From GYS-P2D sp964414425 (GTDB taxonomy: Bacteria > Bacteroidota > Bacteroidia > Chitinophagales > Saprospiraceae), in the NCBI GenBank assembly GCA_964414425.1, contig CAYPWL010000003.1, forward strand, positions 62,001-126,000: a stretch of 64,000 bases of DNA. Reading direction: 5' to 3'. The translations under genes were made by a program, and so were the position numbers. Positions within the stretch are counted from its first letter, which is position 1. Each line of letters begins with the position of its first letter. Below, piece after piece: positions 17,029 to 25,703 of the stretch. The notes below the pieces were generated by a model. The model was not told the DNA's origin. It searched no databases and worked only from the letters and a program-made list of their open reading frames with translations.

Positions 17029-18591
17029 TTAGCTGATTTGTCGATCTTTTCCTTCCCAGTAAGGTGCTCTGACATCTCTCTTTAAGAGTTTGCCAGCACC
17101 ACTCAATGGAAACGGTTCAGTTCTAAACTTGATGCTACGAGGACATTTATAGTTGGCTATGTAGTCCTTTGTCTTGGCGATGATATCTTCCTCGGTGGCG
17201 GTCTGACCGTTCTTGAGGATGATCTCAGCATGTACTTGTTCACCCCACTTGTCGGATGGGATTCCTACGACTACGACTTGTTCAACGGCAGGGTGGTTCA
17301 TGACCGCATTTTCTACTTCTGCAGAATAGACATTTTCACCACCAGATACAATCATGTCCTTGACACGATCTACCAGAAATACGAACCCTTCTTCGTCCAT
17401 ATATCCAGCATCTCCGGTGTGTACCCAGCCATTACGCAGAGATACAGCCGTTTCTTCTGGTTTGTTCCAGTAGCCCGTCATGGCATTTGGTCCTTTGACG
17501 ACAATCTCACCTATATCACCTAATGGAAGCTCTGTCCCATCTTCTCCGACTATTTTGACCTCAACACATGGTATAGCTTGTCCAGCAGATTTTAGTTTGC
17601 CAGACTTCGGTCCGGTGGTTGTATGATACTCAGGCGCGAGCATGGTAGCCAGCGGAGCTAACTCAGTCTGTCCATATCCTTGCGAAAACTGTGCATTTGG
17701 CAAGGTCTTCATGGCCTCCACTAATACGGCCTCGGATATAGGCGCGCCACCATACAATAAGTATTCAAGCTTACTCATATCAGCATCGGCAATAGATGGA
17801 TCATTGATCACCATCTGGATCATGACAGGCACCATCACTACATGTGTAATAGCAGAATCCGACAGTGCCGCTACTGTTGCCGCTGGTACGAACATCGGGA
17901 TGAACACGTGTGTACTACCCGATAACAATCCCGCCATAGTCATGGCAGTATCAGCTAAGTGAAACATCGGTGCAACATGGAGAACTCTTGAGCTATCGCT
18001 GATCGGAGAACTCATCACCAACGATGCTGCACTGGTCCAGAGGTTCGTATGTGTCAACATGACTCCTTTGGGAAATCCTGTAGTACCACCCGTATAGAAG
18101 ATCCCTGCGAGATCATCATTGTGGCGATAGCTATCTTCAATAGGATCATAGTTAGCTACGAGATCCTCATAATTAACCATGCCGTCAGGGGTTTCTTGAT
18201 CGCCGATATAGATCACATGATCGAGAGGAACCTGCTTAGCGATGAGTGCTGGTACCATCTTGGCAAATGCGTCATCGACTACGAGGACTTTTGCACCAGC
18301 ATCTTTAAGGGAATAGGCATTTTCATGTGCTGACCATCTCACATTGAGCGGTACCGTGCAGGCTCCCGCCCATGGCACACCAAAGTAATATTCAAAATAT
18401 CGATCAGAATTAAGCGAGAGTATAGCTACTCGATCACCTTCCGCTACTCCAAGGTCTTGTAGACCCGCAGCAAATCGAGCTACTCGATCTTTAAATTGTA
18501 TCCAGGTATGTTTGCGACCAGCACATTCTGTAGCGATATTTTTGCCACGTATTTGAGCGTTGCGATGTACTGCTTGAGTTAGATAGAACAT
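17029..18591 (-). CDS. Acyl-CoA synthetase (long-chain fatty-acid-CoA ligase family)
   Basis: Adenylate-forming ligase of 520 residues. The P-loop motif YTGGTTGFPKG is at residues 166-176; the A5-type motif GYGQTE, the hinge motif HTGDAGYMDEEGFVFLVDRVKDMI and the C-terminal lysine in GAGKLLKRDV are all present, so the enzyme should be active. It converts a carboxylic acid plus CoA and ATP to acyl-CoA; chain length and substrate are not predictable. It lies in a same-strand run with an upstream zinc-independent quinone oxidoreductase (29 bp away) and a downstream DsbA-like gene (3 bp). Confidence 0.93.
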   Translation of the reverse strand: MFYLTQAVHRNAQIRGKNIATECAGRKHTWIQFKDRVARFAAGLQDLGVAEGDRVAILSLNSDRYFEYYFGVPWAGACTVPLNVRWSAHENAYSLKDAGAKVLVVDDAFAKMVPALIAKQVPLDHVIYIGDQETPDGMVNYEDLVANYDPIEDSYRHNDDLAGIFYTGGTTGFPKGVMLTHTNLWTSAASLVMSSPISDSSRVLHVAPMFHLADTAMTMAGLLSGSTHVFIPMFVPAATVAALSDSAITHVVMVPVMIQMVINDPSIADADMSKLEYLLYGGAPISEAVLVEAMKTLPNAQFSQGYGQTELAPLATMLAPEYHTTTGPKSGKLKSAGQAIPCVEVKIVGEDGTELPLGDIGEIVVKGPNAMTGYWNKPEETAVSLRNGWVHTGDAGYMDEEGFVFLVDRVKDMIVSGGENVYSAEVENAVMNHPAVEQVVVVGIPSDKWGEQVHAEIILKNGQTATEEDIIAKTKDYIANYKCPRSIKFRTEPFPLSGAGKLLKRDVRAPYWEGKDRQIS

Positions 18592-18620
18592 GTTGTTTTA
18601 TTTATGTGAGTATTATGAAT

Positions 18621-19592
18621 TTAGGGTTCAATGATGATTTTTCCTTTGACCTTGCGATCCATCATATCGATGAGCGCTTGTCGCGAATCTTCCAGTGGAT
18701 ATACCTTATCAATATGAGGCTTCAATTGGCCTTTGGCATACATCTGGATTAGCTCCATCGTATTAGCCATATTTTTAGAAGCTTCACGTTGTGCGAAGCT
18801 TCCCCAGAATACACCTACGATCTGGCATCCCTTGAGTAAGGGGAGATTCATCGGGATCTTGGAGATGCCCGCAGGGAACCCTACAATCAAAAACCTCCCG
18901 CACCATGCTGTTGCACGGAGTGCTGCCTCTGTATAATCACCACCGACAGGATCGTAAACTACATCAGCACCTTTGCCATCTGTTAGTTCTTTGATGCGAT
19001 CCTTGAGATTCTCTGTGCTATAAAGGATGGTTTCGTCGGCACCCTTAGATTTACAGATATCCAGTTTTTCTTGTGTAGATGCCGCAGCGATAACTTTTGC
19101 TCCCATGATCTTACCAAGCTCCACTGCTGCCAGACCTACACCGCCTGATGCACCCAGGACGACGAGAGTTTCTCCTTCTTTGAGTCGTGCACGATCTTTG
19201 AGAGCATGATAAGAAGTGCCATAGGCCATCATAAATGATGCGGCAATCTTATAGTCCATCATTGGTGGCTTAGGAAATACACTATTAGCAGGTACTAATA
19301 CCTGCTCCGCAAATCCTCCATGTGCGGTAATACCAAACACCTCATCTCCTGCCTTTAGATGTTTGACACCTTCACCAACTTCTTTTACGATGCCAGCAAT
19401 GTCACTACCTACTGAAAATGGCAATTCAGGTTTGAACTGATACAGACCCTGCGCCATCAGTGTGTCGGGGAAATTGACACTACAGGCTTTGATATCAATC
19501 AGGACTTGTTTTTTGCCGGGTGTAGGAGAGGGTACATCTTCTAATACCATGTTAGAAGGGTGACCCAATTCTTTGACGAGCATTGCTTTCAT
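18621..19592 (-). CDS. NADPH:quinone oxidoreductase family (MDR superfamily)
   Basis: A 323-residue medium-chain dehydrogenase/reductase without the zinc-binding cysteines. The GroES-like N-terminal domain has the substrate loop DTLMAQGLYQFKPELPF and the GSDIAGIVKEVGEGV motif. The Rossmann cofactor motif is GASGGVGLAAVELGK near residues 148-162, followed by GADVVYDPVGG. Family members reduce quinones or enoyl substrates with NADPH. It is the first gene of a likely three-gene unit with the acyl-CoA ligase and the DsbA-like protein, so a role in lipid or aromatic metabolism is possible. Confidence 0.92.
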   Translation of the reverse strand: MKAMLVKELGHPSNMVLEDVPSPTPGKKQVLIDIKACSVNFPDTLMAQGLYQFKPELPFSVGSDIAGIVKEVGEGVKHLKAGDEVFGITAHGGFAEQVLVPANSVFPKPPMMDYKIAASFMMAYGTSYHALKDRARLKEGETLVVLGASGGVGLAAVELGKIMGAKVIAAASTQEKLDICKSKGADETILYSTENLKDRIKELTDGKGADVVYDPVGGDYTEAALRATAWCGRFLIVGFPAGISKIPMNLPLLKGCQIVGVFWGSFAQREASKNMANTMELIQMYAKGQLKPHIDKVYPLEDSRQALIDMMDRKVKGKIIIEP

Positions 19593-19662
19593 GTATACTT
19601 ATTTTCTCCTAATGTATACATTTATCATGCTTCCACAAACGGTCATTATTGGCTGAAGAACA

Positions 19663-20736
19663 TTATAGCTCATATGGATCAAATCGAAGACCAGTCCATC
19701 TCAGAACACCAAGGTTTTGTGTACAAAGGAAAATATTATGATATCGATCTTCATAGATGCTAATGATGGCAGCACTTTTGCCATTGATCTGTACATGATG
19801 TTCGAGCAAATGATCCCCATCATATTGATACACAGTTCCGCTATATGTAGTCATCCATAACTGGTTTCGATGATCTCTTATACCTGAATTGAAATAGGGG
19901 AGCCGATCTATAAAGTAGGGTACGTCTTCGGTAAAACCTTTCTTAACCTTATAAGTACTCATCGTCCCCATCTGAATGACTTCATAGCGATGGACAAAAT
20001 TACTGAGCAACATAGAGCTATCTGTATCTTGCAGCATTGACCTGACTCCAGGAACCCGTTGGTCGGGTAGAACTGATAATTCGGGTTCTCTTACCCATAG
20101 GAATTCATCCCCATCGAATCTAAAGGCCCCGGCAGTAGCAGTACCTATCCATAGATTGCCTTGCAAATCTTTGTCAACCCCAAATACGGAATATGGACTG
20201 AATCTTTCATGGGTAGTATCTATACCAAATGCACTCATCAAATCTTGACGTGGTAATTGGAGCTGATACATCGTGTTACCGTCATATCGAAAGATATCGC
20301 CAGCATCACCATTGCAATTGAACCAGAGATCCTCAGGATGTAATTCCCATTGATTAGTAGTTGAAATGACGGGAGTTAAATTATGGAATGTGCGTCCATC
20401 ATACTGGCTGACACCCTCTGGCGTCTCGATATAGATCATTCCTTGTTCATCCTCTTGGATTCCTCTTATGGTATTACTGATGAGGTCATCTTCTATAGTA
20501 TACTGAGTTAGGCCTTGCATAGTTTGGTGAAATACGCCCATGCCATTGCTGCCAAACCAGTACGAATTGTCTTCACTCTGAAACATAGTCCAGATCTCCT
20601 GAGGTAGCGTTTGAGCAGATGGTTGGAGTTGGTCGGTCTGGTTTAAATCGCTTGAGATCGACGGGGCAGGAGTCTTGCAATCGCTAAATAGATTAAACGT
20701 AATACCCAATAACAACCAAGCGATTATCAGCTTCAT
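19663..20736 (-). CDS. Exported beta-propeller protein (two-component regulator propeller repeats)
   Basis: A 357-residue protein with an N-terminal hydrophobic signal (residues 2-18) and a cysteine at 20 whose preceding residue (Asp) is atypical for a lipobox. The body carries repeats of the regulator-propeller type: IWTMFQSEDNSYWFGSNGMGVF, TIRGIQEDEQGMIYIETPEGV and FGVDKDLQGNLWIGTATAGAF each follow the pattern of aromatic, acidic, G-xx-W/Y-I/F-G-T. Such propellers usually form the sensor part of hybrid histidine kinases, but here no kinase or membrane domain follows. It may be a stand-alone periplasmic or surface binding protein. Confidence 0.75.
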   Translation of the reverse strand: MKLIIAWLLLGITFNLFSDCKTPAPSISSDLNQTDQLQPSAQTLPQEIWTMFQSEDNSYWFGSNGMGVFHQTMQGLTQYTIEDDLISNTIRGIQEDEQGMIYIETPEGVSQYDGRTFHNLTPVISTTNQWELHPEDLWFNCNGDAGDIFRYDGNTMYQLQLPRQDLMSAFGIDTTHERFSPYSVFGVDKDLQGNLWIGTATAGAFRFDGDEFLWVREPELSVLPDQRVPGVRSMLQDTDSSMLLSNFVHRYEVIQMGTMSTYKVKKGFTEDVPYFIDRLPYFNSGIRDHRNQLWMTTYSGTVYQYDGDHLLEHHVQINGKSAAIISIYEDRYHNIFLCTQNLGVLRWTGLRFDPYEL

Positions 20737-20836
20737 AGTGGGTAATTTACTGAGCTTTGATATAATTAGCCTAATCTCTTCAATCCAAAGTTGACTGGTT
20801 ATGGGATAAAAGGCTTAAGTGACCTTGTGTCGCTAT

Positions 20837-21271
20837 CTAATACTCATAGCTGATCTGATCACCCGAATTAAAGATATTGAGGAGTATTGTGCCGCTATCC
20901 CCAATCTGGAGATCAGAAATGTCAAAAGCGTAGTCTCTCATAAAGTAGGCATCACATTCTTCCTCATTAGAGATTGAGATAACAATGTTACGCTGCACGG
21001 GCAATGACTCAAGTACCTGGCCCGCATCAATGAGTTTGACGACCCAAGTCTCACCATCGCATCCGCTGGAACCTACCGTCACTACGAGACAATCTGCTAT
21101 AATATTAAGCTCTATTATGTCCAGCAATTCTGTCTCTGCTGTGGAGAATAACTCACTACTGATGATGACCTCCGGTCCGCAAGAGACTGCAGGGGGGTGG
21201 TCCACACCATTGCCACAAGCCGCTAAGATAGCGAAGCAGAACAGCCATAGATATAGTTCAGCAATATTCAA
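20837..21271 (-). CDS. Small lipoprotein of unknown function
   Basis: A 144-residue protein with a signal peptide ending in the lipobox LAAC (Cys19 or so). The mature part is beta-rich and contains four further cysteines (SCGPEV, DCLVV, GCDGET, EECDAY), which suggests disulfide bonding in the periplasm or on the surface. No family is recognised. It lies 100 bp downstream of the promoter side of the propeller gene and is on the same strand, but the gap argues for a separate promoter. Confidence 0.6.
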   Translation of the reverse strand: MNIAELYLWLFCFAILAACGNGVDHPPAVSCGPEVIISSELFSTAETELLDIIELNIIADCLVVTVGSSGCDGETWVVKLIDAGQVLESLPVQRNIVISISNEEECDAYFMRDYAFDISDLQIGDSGTILLNIFNSGDQISYEY

Positions 21272-21337
21272 CTGAAAGAAGTATGAAGATGATAGGATAT
21301 CATAATAACGGTCGAATTGAGCGAGTCGCTTGAGTAA

Positions 21338-21365
21338 ATAGGTCAGATCGTGAGACCTGACCTAT
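21338..21365 (-). terminator. Hairpin, likely terminator of the downstream-ending small exported gene
   Basis: ATAGGTCAG (21338-21346) pairs with CTGACCTAT (21357-21365). On the minus strand the stem is followed by a short T-rich stretch (ATTTACT). It lies 12 bp after the stop codon of the minus-strand gene ending at 21377. The T-tract is weak, so some read-through is possible. Confidence 0.55.
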
Positions 21366-21376
21366 AATTGGATTTA

Positions 21377-21832
21377 CTACAAGCTGATGGTTAAACCAAA
21401 ACCATTATTCGATGGGCCCAGATAGGCAGAGCGATCGTCGAACTGGCTATTGTAGGTTAATATTGCATTTTTTCGATCGTTAAATGCGGAGGTGCCATAG
21501 CCGATGGCGACACCAAATGAAGCGATTGAAGCTATAATAGGTACAGTCGTACTGCGATCAGAATTATCATTGGCATTAGCCCAAATAGCAAAACCAAGTG
21601 TACCTACGGCGGCTATTGTTGTCACCACAGACTTCTTTTGCCATTTTTTCCACAGTTCTGCAGACGGCTCGTGATGTAAGATAAGGGACTTGGCATCTCT
21701 AAGCGTGATGGGTGTATCATCTTGGAAGTATTGCTTATTCCAGGGACCTACAAATTCTGTGATTTCTTGTGCTTGGATGTCAGTGACTATTGCGGATGCA
21801 ATGCATAGAAATAGTACAGATAAATATCTCAT
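21377..21832 (-). CDS. Small exported protein of unknown function
   Basis: The open frame extends to 21934, but ATG 21832 gives a proper signal peptide (RYLSVLFLCIASAIVTDIQAQ, cleavage after AQ), so a protein of 151 residues is preferred. The mature part has a basic/aromatic segment (WKKWQKKSVV), a hydrophobic stretch of ~20 residues (TTIAAVGTLGFAIWANA), a second glycine-rich hydrophobic stretch (IASIASFGVAIGYGTSAF), and ends in a beta-strand with a terminal Leu. It could insert in a membrane. No family is recognised. Confidence 0.55.
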   Translation of the reverse strand: MRYLSVLFLCIASAIVTDIQAQEITEFVGPWNKQYFQDDTPITLRDAKSLILHHEPSAELWKKWQKKSVVTTIAAVGTLGFAIWANANDNSDRSTTVPIIASIASFGVAIGYGTSAFNDRKNAILTYNSQFDDRSAYLGPSNNGFGLTISL

Positions 21833-22034
21833 AGTGATAGATTTTGGAGTGAAGACAATAAAATAAAACGGGCTCGCTTCCATCGCTCTTAAGATAATAT
21901 ATATCGCTCTGTTATGTACTCTTAAGGACTTCAAAAGATCAATTTTTGAATAAGTTTAACGTAACTTTTTATTCCTTAACATGTTGATAGTTTTTATGAT
22001 CTGCGACTTTGTCGAGATTGACAATTAGACACTT

Positions 22035-22880
22035 ATGAAGTTAGATTACTCAGGTATTCGAGATGAAGATTATTTTGTTCTCACAGACTTTACATGTGGC
22101 CCATCTATCGAGTTATTAGGGCGTAGTGACCTATATAAGATATTATGGTGTCGATCAGAGCGCAGTTCTGTAGTGTTGGATGGTTATCAATGTGAACTCA
22201 AACGTAACCAGCTTATCTTCTGCACCCCTCTCAACATCATAGAGATGCCCTCAACAGATGAAGGATTTGTATCTTTTGTATTCAACAAGGAATTCTTCTG
22301 TATCCAGACTCACGATGATCAGGTGTCATGTAATGGTTTCTTATTTTTTGGATCATCCGAGCCACCTATCATCACTTTGAACGAGGAAGAATTAAAACAG
22401 TATGAGGCAATCCTTGAGATGTTTAAATCAGATCTGCTCATAAAAGATCATCTCCAAGGCGAAATGCTCCGTTCTTCACTCAAACGACTCTTGATTATGT
22501 CTACTCGCATGATTAAGAATGAACTCCCTGAACCAAACATCAGTCATACTCAGATGAACATTATACGAGATTACAACATCCTCGTAGAAAAACATTTTAG
22601 AGAGTATCACCACGTAAAGGACTATGCTAACCTACTTTATAAGTCTCCCAAGACTCTCTCTAACCTATTTCCTAAGTATAGTGATAAGTCTCCATTGATG
22701 GTGATCAATGACCGCATACTGCTTGAGGCTAAGCGTCTCTTATTGTACTCTGATCAGTCTGCCATCGAGATTGCGGAGGAGTTAGGCTATAAGGATGCCT
22801 CTCATTTTTCTAAGTTTTTCAAGAAACATGTAGGAATGAGCCCTACGATTTTTAGAAAATCTCGAAGCGTCGCTGCCTAA
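22035..22880 (+). CDS. AraC-family transcriptional regulator
   Basis: A 281-residue DNA-binding protein. The N-terminal ~150 residues form a cupin-like sensing domain (DFTCGPSIELLGRSDLYKILWC, QCELKRNQLIFCTP). The C-terminal 100 residues are a double helix-turn-helix of the AraC/XylS type, with SPKTLSNLFPKYSDKSP and the second, best conserved unit SAIEIAEELGYKDASHFSKFFKKHVGMSPTIFRK. A pair of direct repeats spaced 21 bp apart lies 24 bp after its stop, in front of the cupredoxin-like gene, making that gene the obvious target. The effector is unknown. Confidence 0.93.
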   Translation: MKLDYSGIRDEDYFVLTDFTCGPSIELLGRSDLYKILWCRSERSSVVLDGYQCELKRNQLIFCTPLNIIEMPSTDEGFVSFVFNKEFFCIQTHDDQVSCNGFLFFGSSEPPIITLNEEELKQYEAILEMFKSDLLIKDHLQGEMLRSSLKRLLIMSTRMIKNELPEPNISHTQMNIIRDYNILVEKHFREYHHVKDYANLLYKSPKTLSNLFPKYSDKSPLMVINDRILLEAKRLLLYSDQSAIEIAEELGYKDASHFSKFFKKHVGMSPTIFRKSRSVAA

Positions 22881-22903
22881 TACTCGGTATTCGGGCTAAA
22901 TGG

Positions 22904-22934
22904 ACATGTCATCGGGACAGATGTACATGTTATC
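22904..22934 (+). promoter_or_regulatory. Direct-repeat operator, likely AraC-type binding site
   Basis: ACATGTCATC at 22904-22913 is repeated as ACATGTTATC at 22925-22934, exactly 21 bp (two helical turns) apart on the same strand. This is the geometry of AraC-family half-sites. The second repeat ends 17 bp before an ATCTTTGC box (22952-22959) that resembles the Bacteroidota -7 element, about 40 bp before the cupredoxin-like start codon. The AraC-family gene lies immediately upstream. Confidence 0.6.
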
Positions 22935-22999
22935 AACTGTATTTGGGTTACATCTTTGCAGTGTAAATACAATAACAGTAAATCACAAATACATTTAAA

Positions 23000-23665
23000 A
23001 TGAAAATTATTACGACACAATTAGCAGCACTTTTTATCCTTTTCGCAGGAATCGTTAGTGCGCAAGTGACACAGATTAATTTAGAGCAAACTAAAGGTCA
23101 ATTCACGCAAGAGAGTCTTGAGCTGACTCCAGGAGAGTATCAGTTCAATGTATCGAATAGCAATGTAGGCCATGAAGTAGGCTTTGTACTGGTTCCTAAA
23201 GGAATGTACGATCAGACTAAGCATATCAAAGAAGCATATGTCAAAGCTCCAGTGGCAGATGGTAAGTCATCAATGACGGGCGTTGTAAATCTTGAGCCAG
23301 GTATGTACGAGTATTTCTGCCCATTGAATCCAACACCTAAGTATACAGTTGTTGTACGGGATGACGTAGAGACAATTAAGTTAGGTCAGATGTCAGGTAA
23401 ATTTGTACAGGAGTCTGTAACCGTAAAAGAAGGAACTTACCAGTTTGAAATCGGCAACGACGGAGTAGGACATGATGTTGGCTTTGTATTGGTACCACAG
23501 GGTATGTACGATGCAAGCAAGCACATCAAAGCAGCTTATGTAACTAAGCCAGTTGCAGATGGTACGAGCGGTAAAACAGGTATTGTAGAGCTTGAGGCAG
23601 GAACATATGAGTATTTCTGTCCATTGAACCCAACGCCTAAGTACACGTTAACAGTGACTAAATAA
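23000..23665 (+). CDS. Exported tandem cupredoxin-like protein
   Basis: A 221-residue protein with a signal peptide (cleavage after VSAQ, near residue 22) and two copies of a ~98-residue cupredoxin-like domain (about 24-120 and 122-220). The copies are strongly alike: each has VGHxVGFVLVPxGMYD, HIKxAYV, PVADG and YEYFCPLNPTPKYT. A His and a Cys sit at copper-ligand positions, but the second His and the axial Met after Cys in blue-copper proteins are Asn/Pro/Lys here, so a standard type-1 copper site is doubtful. It is probably periplasmic. It is preceded by an AraC-type operator and followed by a strong terminator, so it is a single-gene unit. Confidence 0.85.
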   Translation: MKIITTQLAALFILFAGIVSAQVTQINLEQTKGQFTQESLELTPGEYQFNVSNSNVGHEVGFVLVPKGMYDQTKHIKEAYVKAPVADGKSSMTGVVNLEPGMYEYFCPLNPTPKYTVVVRDDVETIKLGQMSGKFVQESVTVKEGTYQFEIGNDGVGHDVGFVLVPQGMYDASKHIKAAYVTKPVADGTSGKTGIVELEAGTYEYFCPLNPTPKYTLTVTK

Positions 23666-23691
23666 TATAGTTTTAGATATCAAATCGGTTT

Positions 23692-23727
23692 AAGCCAAGC
23701 TTCATAATTATGGAGCTTGGCTTTTTT
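23692..23727 (+). terminator. Rho-independent terminator
   Basis: Stem AAGCCAAGCT (23692-23701) pairs with AGCTTGGCTT (23714-23723) and runs into six T residues (to 23727). It ends the cupredoxin-like gene transcript 27 bp after the stop codon. Confidence 0.92.
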
Positions 23728-23731
23728 ATGT

Positions 23732-24910
23732 CTATGATTGACTGTTTCGTCCTTGCTGTAGTGCAAGGAGCCCAAGTGCTGGACCTATTGCCAGGATCAT
23801 AAAGACATATGGACTGCTGGTACCGGTCCATAAGGCACTTAAGAGCTGTATGCTGACAATGGTAATCGCAAAGCCGATACAATTGACTATGGTTAGAGCG
23901 GTCCCCTTAAGTTCAGGTGTAGCATTCTGTGCGACCATAGTGGAGAATAGTGGAGAATCAGCAATTACGGTCATGCCCCAGAAGAGTAAGAAGATCACGA
24001 ATAGCCATACCATCCCAGACCCTATGATCAAGGGCATAATGAGGCAACATAGACCCGATAAAGTCAATGCCGCTATAGCGACAATCCGAGTTCCATAACG
24101 CTGAGATAGCATGCCACCAATGACACAAGCTATGGCACCAATACCAATGATGAGAAAGGCCCATAAGGATACGTCTAACACCTCTTGCCCAGTACCATTA
24201 TTAAACGTGGCGATCATAATTGGAACGAATGCCCAAAAGGTGTAGAGCTCCCACATATGGCCAAAATATCCAAAAGCCGCCGCTCGAAATGGTTTGTTCT
24301 TAAAGACTTTAAAGAAGGATGACAGCTCCACCTGTTGTGCAGGCTTGAGATTAGGCCCATCAGGTACGAATAGGTAAATCAACAAACCGCCTAACGCGGC
24401 CAATGCCGAGGTGATATAGATGACTATGCGCCAATCGATAGACTGTGCCGAGACCTTGAGCAGATGTGGGAATGCCGTACCCAATACTAATGCACCCACT
24501 AAGAGACTGAGCGAGAGCCCGAGACCCTTAGAATAGTAGTCTGCTGCAATCTTCATCCCTACAGGATAGATACCTGCCAGAAAGAAGCCAACCACAAATC
24601 GAATAATCAAGAGACTCAACAGTGTATTGCCTGACCACAAGACTCCGAGATTTACAGCAGCACCAAGAAATGCGCAAACCATAAAGACCACAGAAGGAGA
24701 GAAACGATCCGCTATCGATAATATAGCGAATACTAAGGTTCCCGATATAAAGCCGAGTTGCACAGCAGAAGTAATATTACCCGTAATCGATGTGTCCAAC
24801 CCATAAGTTAGCGCCAAGTCATTGATGATAGCATTACTGGCAAACCATAATGAGGTACAGCAAAACTGTGAGAACACAATGATCGGAAGTATGTGACGGG
24901 GTATCTGCAT
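23732..24910 (-). CDS. MFS transporter
   Basis: A 392-residue major facilitator superfamily carrier with twelve predicted helices. After helix 1 comes SLWFASNAIINDLA. The loop 2-3 motif is degenerate (ISIADRF-like), and loop 8-9 is IGGMLSQRYGTRIVAIA, the second copy of the MFS motif (GxxxxRxGxR). The C-terminus is a short basic tail. The substrate cannot be assigned; the CynX/sugar-like groups share this N-terminal pattern. It converges on the cupredoxin gene, whose terminator lies 5 bp past its stop. No operon partner is on its strand. Confidence 0.9.
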   Translation of the reverse strand: MQIPRHILPIIVFSQFCCTSLWFASNAIINDLALTYGLDTSITGNITSAVQLGFISGTLVFAILSIADRFSPSVVFMVCAFLGAAVNLGVLWSGNTLLSLLIIRFVVGFFLAGIYPVGMKIAADYYSKGLGLSLSLLVGALVLGTAFPHLLKVSAQSIDWRIVIYITSALAALGGLLIYLFVPDGPNLKPAQQVELSSFFKVFKNKPFRAAAFGYFGHMWELYTFWAFVPIMIATFNNGTGQEVLDVSLWAFLIIGIGAIACVIGGMLSQRYGTRIVAIAALTLSGLCCLIMPLIIGSGMVWLFVIFLLFWGMTVIADSPLFSTMVAQNATPELKGTALTIVNCIGFAITIVSIQLLSALWTGTSSPYVFMILAIGPALGLLALQQGRNSQS

Positions 24911-25005
24911 AAGGATGCTTACTCAATAGTTAGAGCAAGGTACGCCTAACTGATTGAATTGAAATGATGGTAGGCTCCGCTCGATATTAAGAATGCACTA
25001 TGGAC

Positions 25006-25625
25006 CTAAATTGTATGTCTTATGAGAGCTTGCTGGAAGTTGCTACACTGAGCAGATAATAGGATTGTTGTGGTATAATAATATTCTTTAATGTAGTTAT
25101 ATGCCCGCTCAAAAAGCGCCTGATCCTTATGCAGTTTATATTTTAATAGAGACTTTCGCAATGCCTTCTGCACCTCTCGTTCTCCTTGATTCGTTTTTTG
25201 CCATCCAGGGAATCGTACAACTCTTACAATAGAATCTATGTCTGTTACTATTCGCTCGACAACTACTGGGGTCTGTTCATTTTTTAGTTCTAAGAATAAA
25301 TCCGTAAGGCCTGTTCTATTCCTCGTAATGCTTGTTCTATAGATGCACCTACATTAGTTGTTTTTTCTCTGACATCCTTCCAGTGACAACCTTCTGGCAT
25401 TGAAAATCGATGAAACTCAGGTAATTAGGCATATTCTTCATCTCTATCTGACTCGACAAGAGCCAGTTGATATTCTTCGTCATATACATCAGATATTCTT
25501 TTGAAAAACAAAAGAGGGAATATATACACTTTGAAATCAGAGGCATCTACTGGGCCTTTTAATATCCAAGCAGCCTTAGATAGATACTGCTCTAATTGAG
25601 ATATCGATAGTTTTTCTTTGCTCAC
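25006..25625 (-). pseudogene. Decayed type I restriction locus: HsdM N-terminus joined to HsdR C-terminus
   Basis: The minus strand from a GTG at 25625 encodes the HsdM start: KLSISQLEQYLSKAAWILKG, then FKVYIFPLLFFKRISDVYDEEY. An in-frame TAA (25425-25427) follows DRDEEYA, after which typical HsdM sequence continues (LPEFHRFSMPEGCHWKDVRE) to about 25310. There, with a frame change, the sequence becomes the HsdR C-terminus (LFLELKNEQTPVVVERIVTD, VRFPGWQKT, GEREVQKALRKSLLKYKLHK, FERAYNYIKEYY), ending at a TAG at 25006. The methylase catalytic region, all of HsdS and most of HsdR are missing. So this is a large internal deletion plus a stop codon in a former hsdM-S-R cluster, not a functional gene. 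Confidence 0.85.
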
Positions 25626-25703
25626 TCGTTTGCTTAATGGATAGTTAAGTATAGTCGATGTTATGCGATTGATTACAATAAACAAATTTATCTGACCATT
25701 CAG

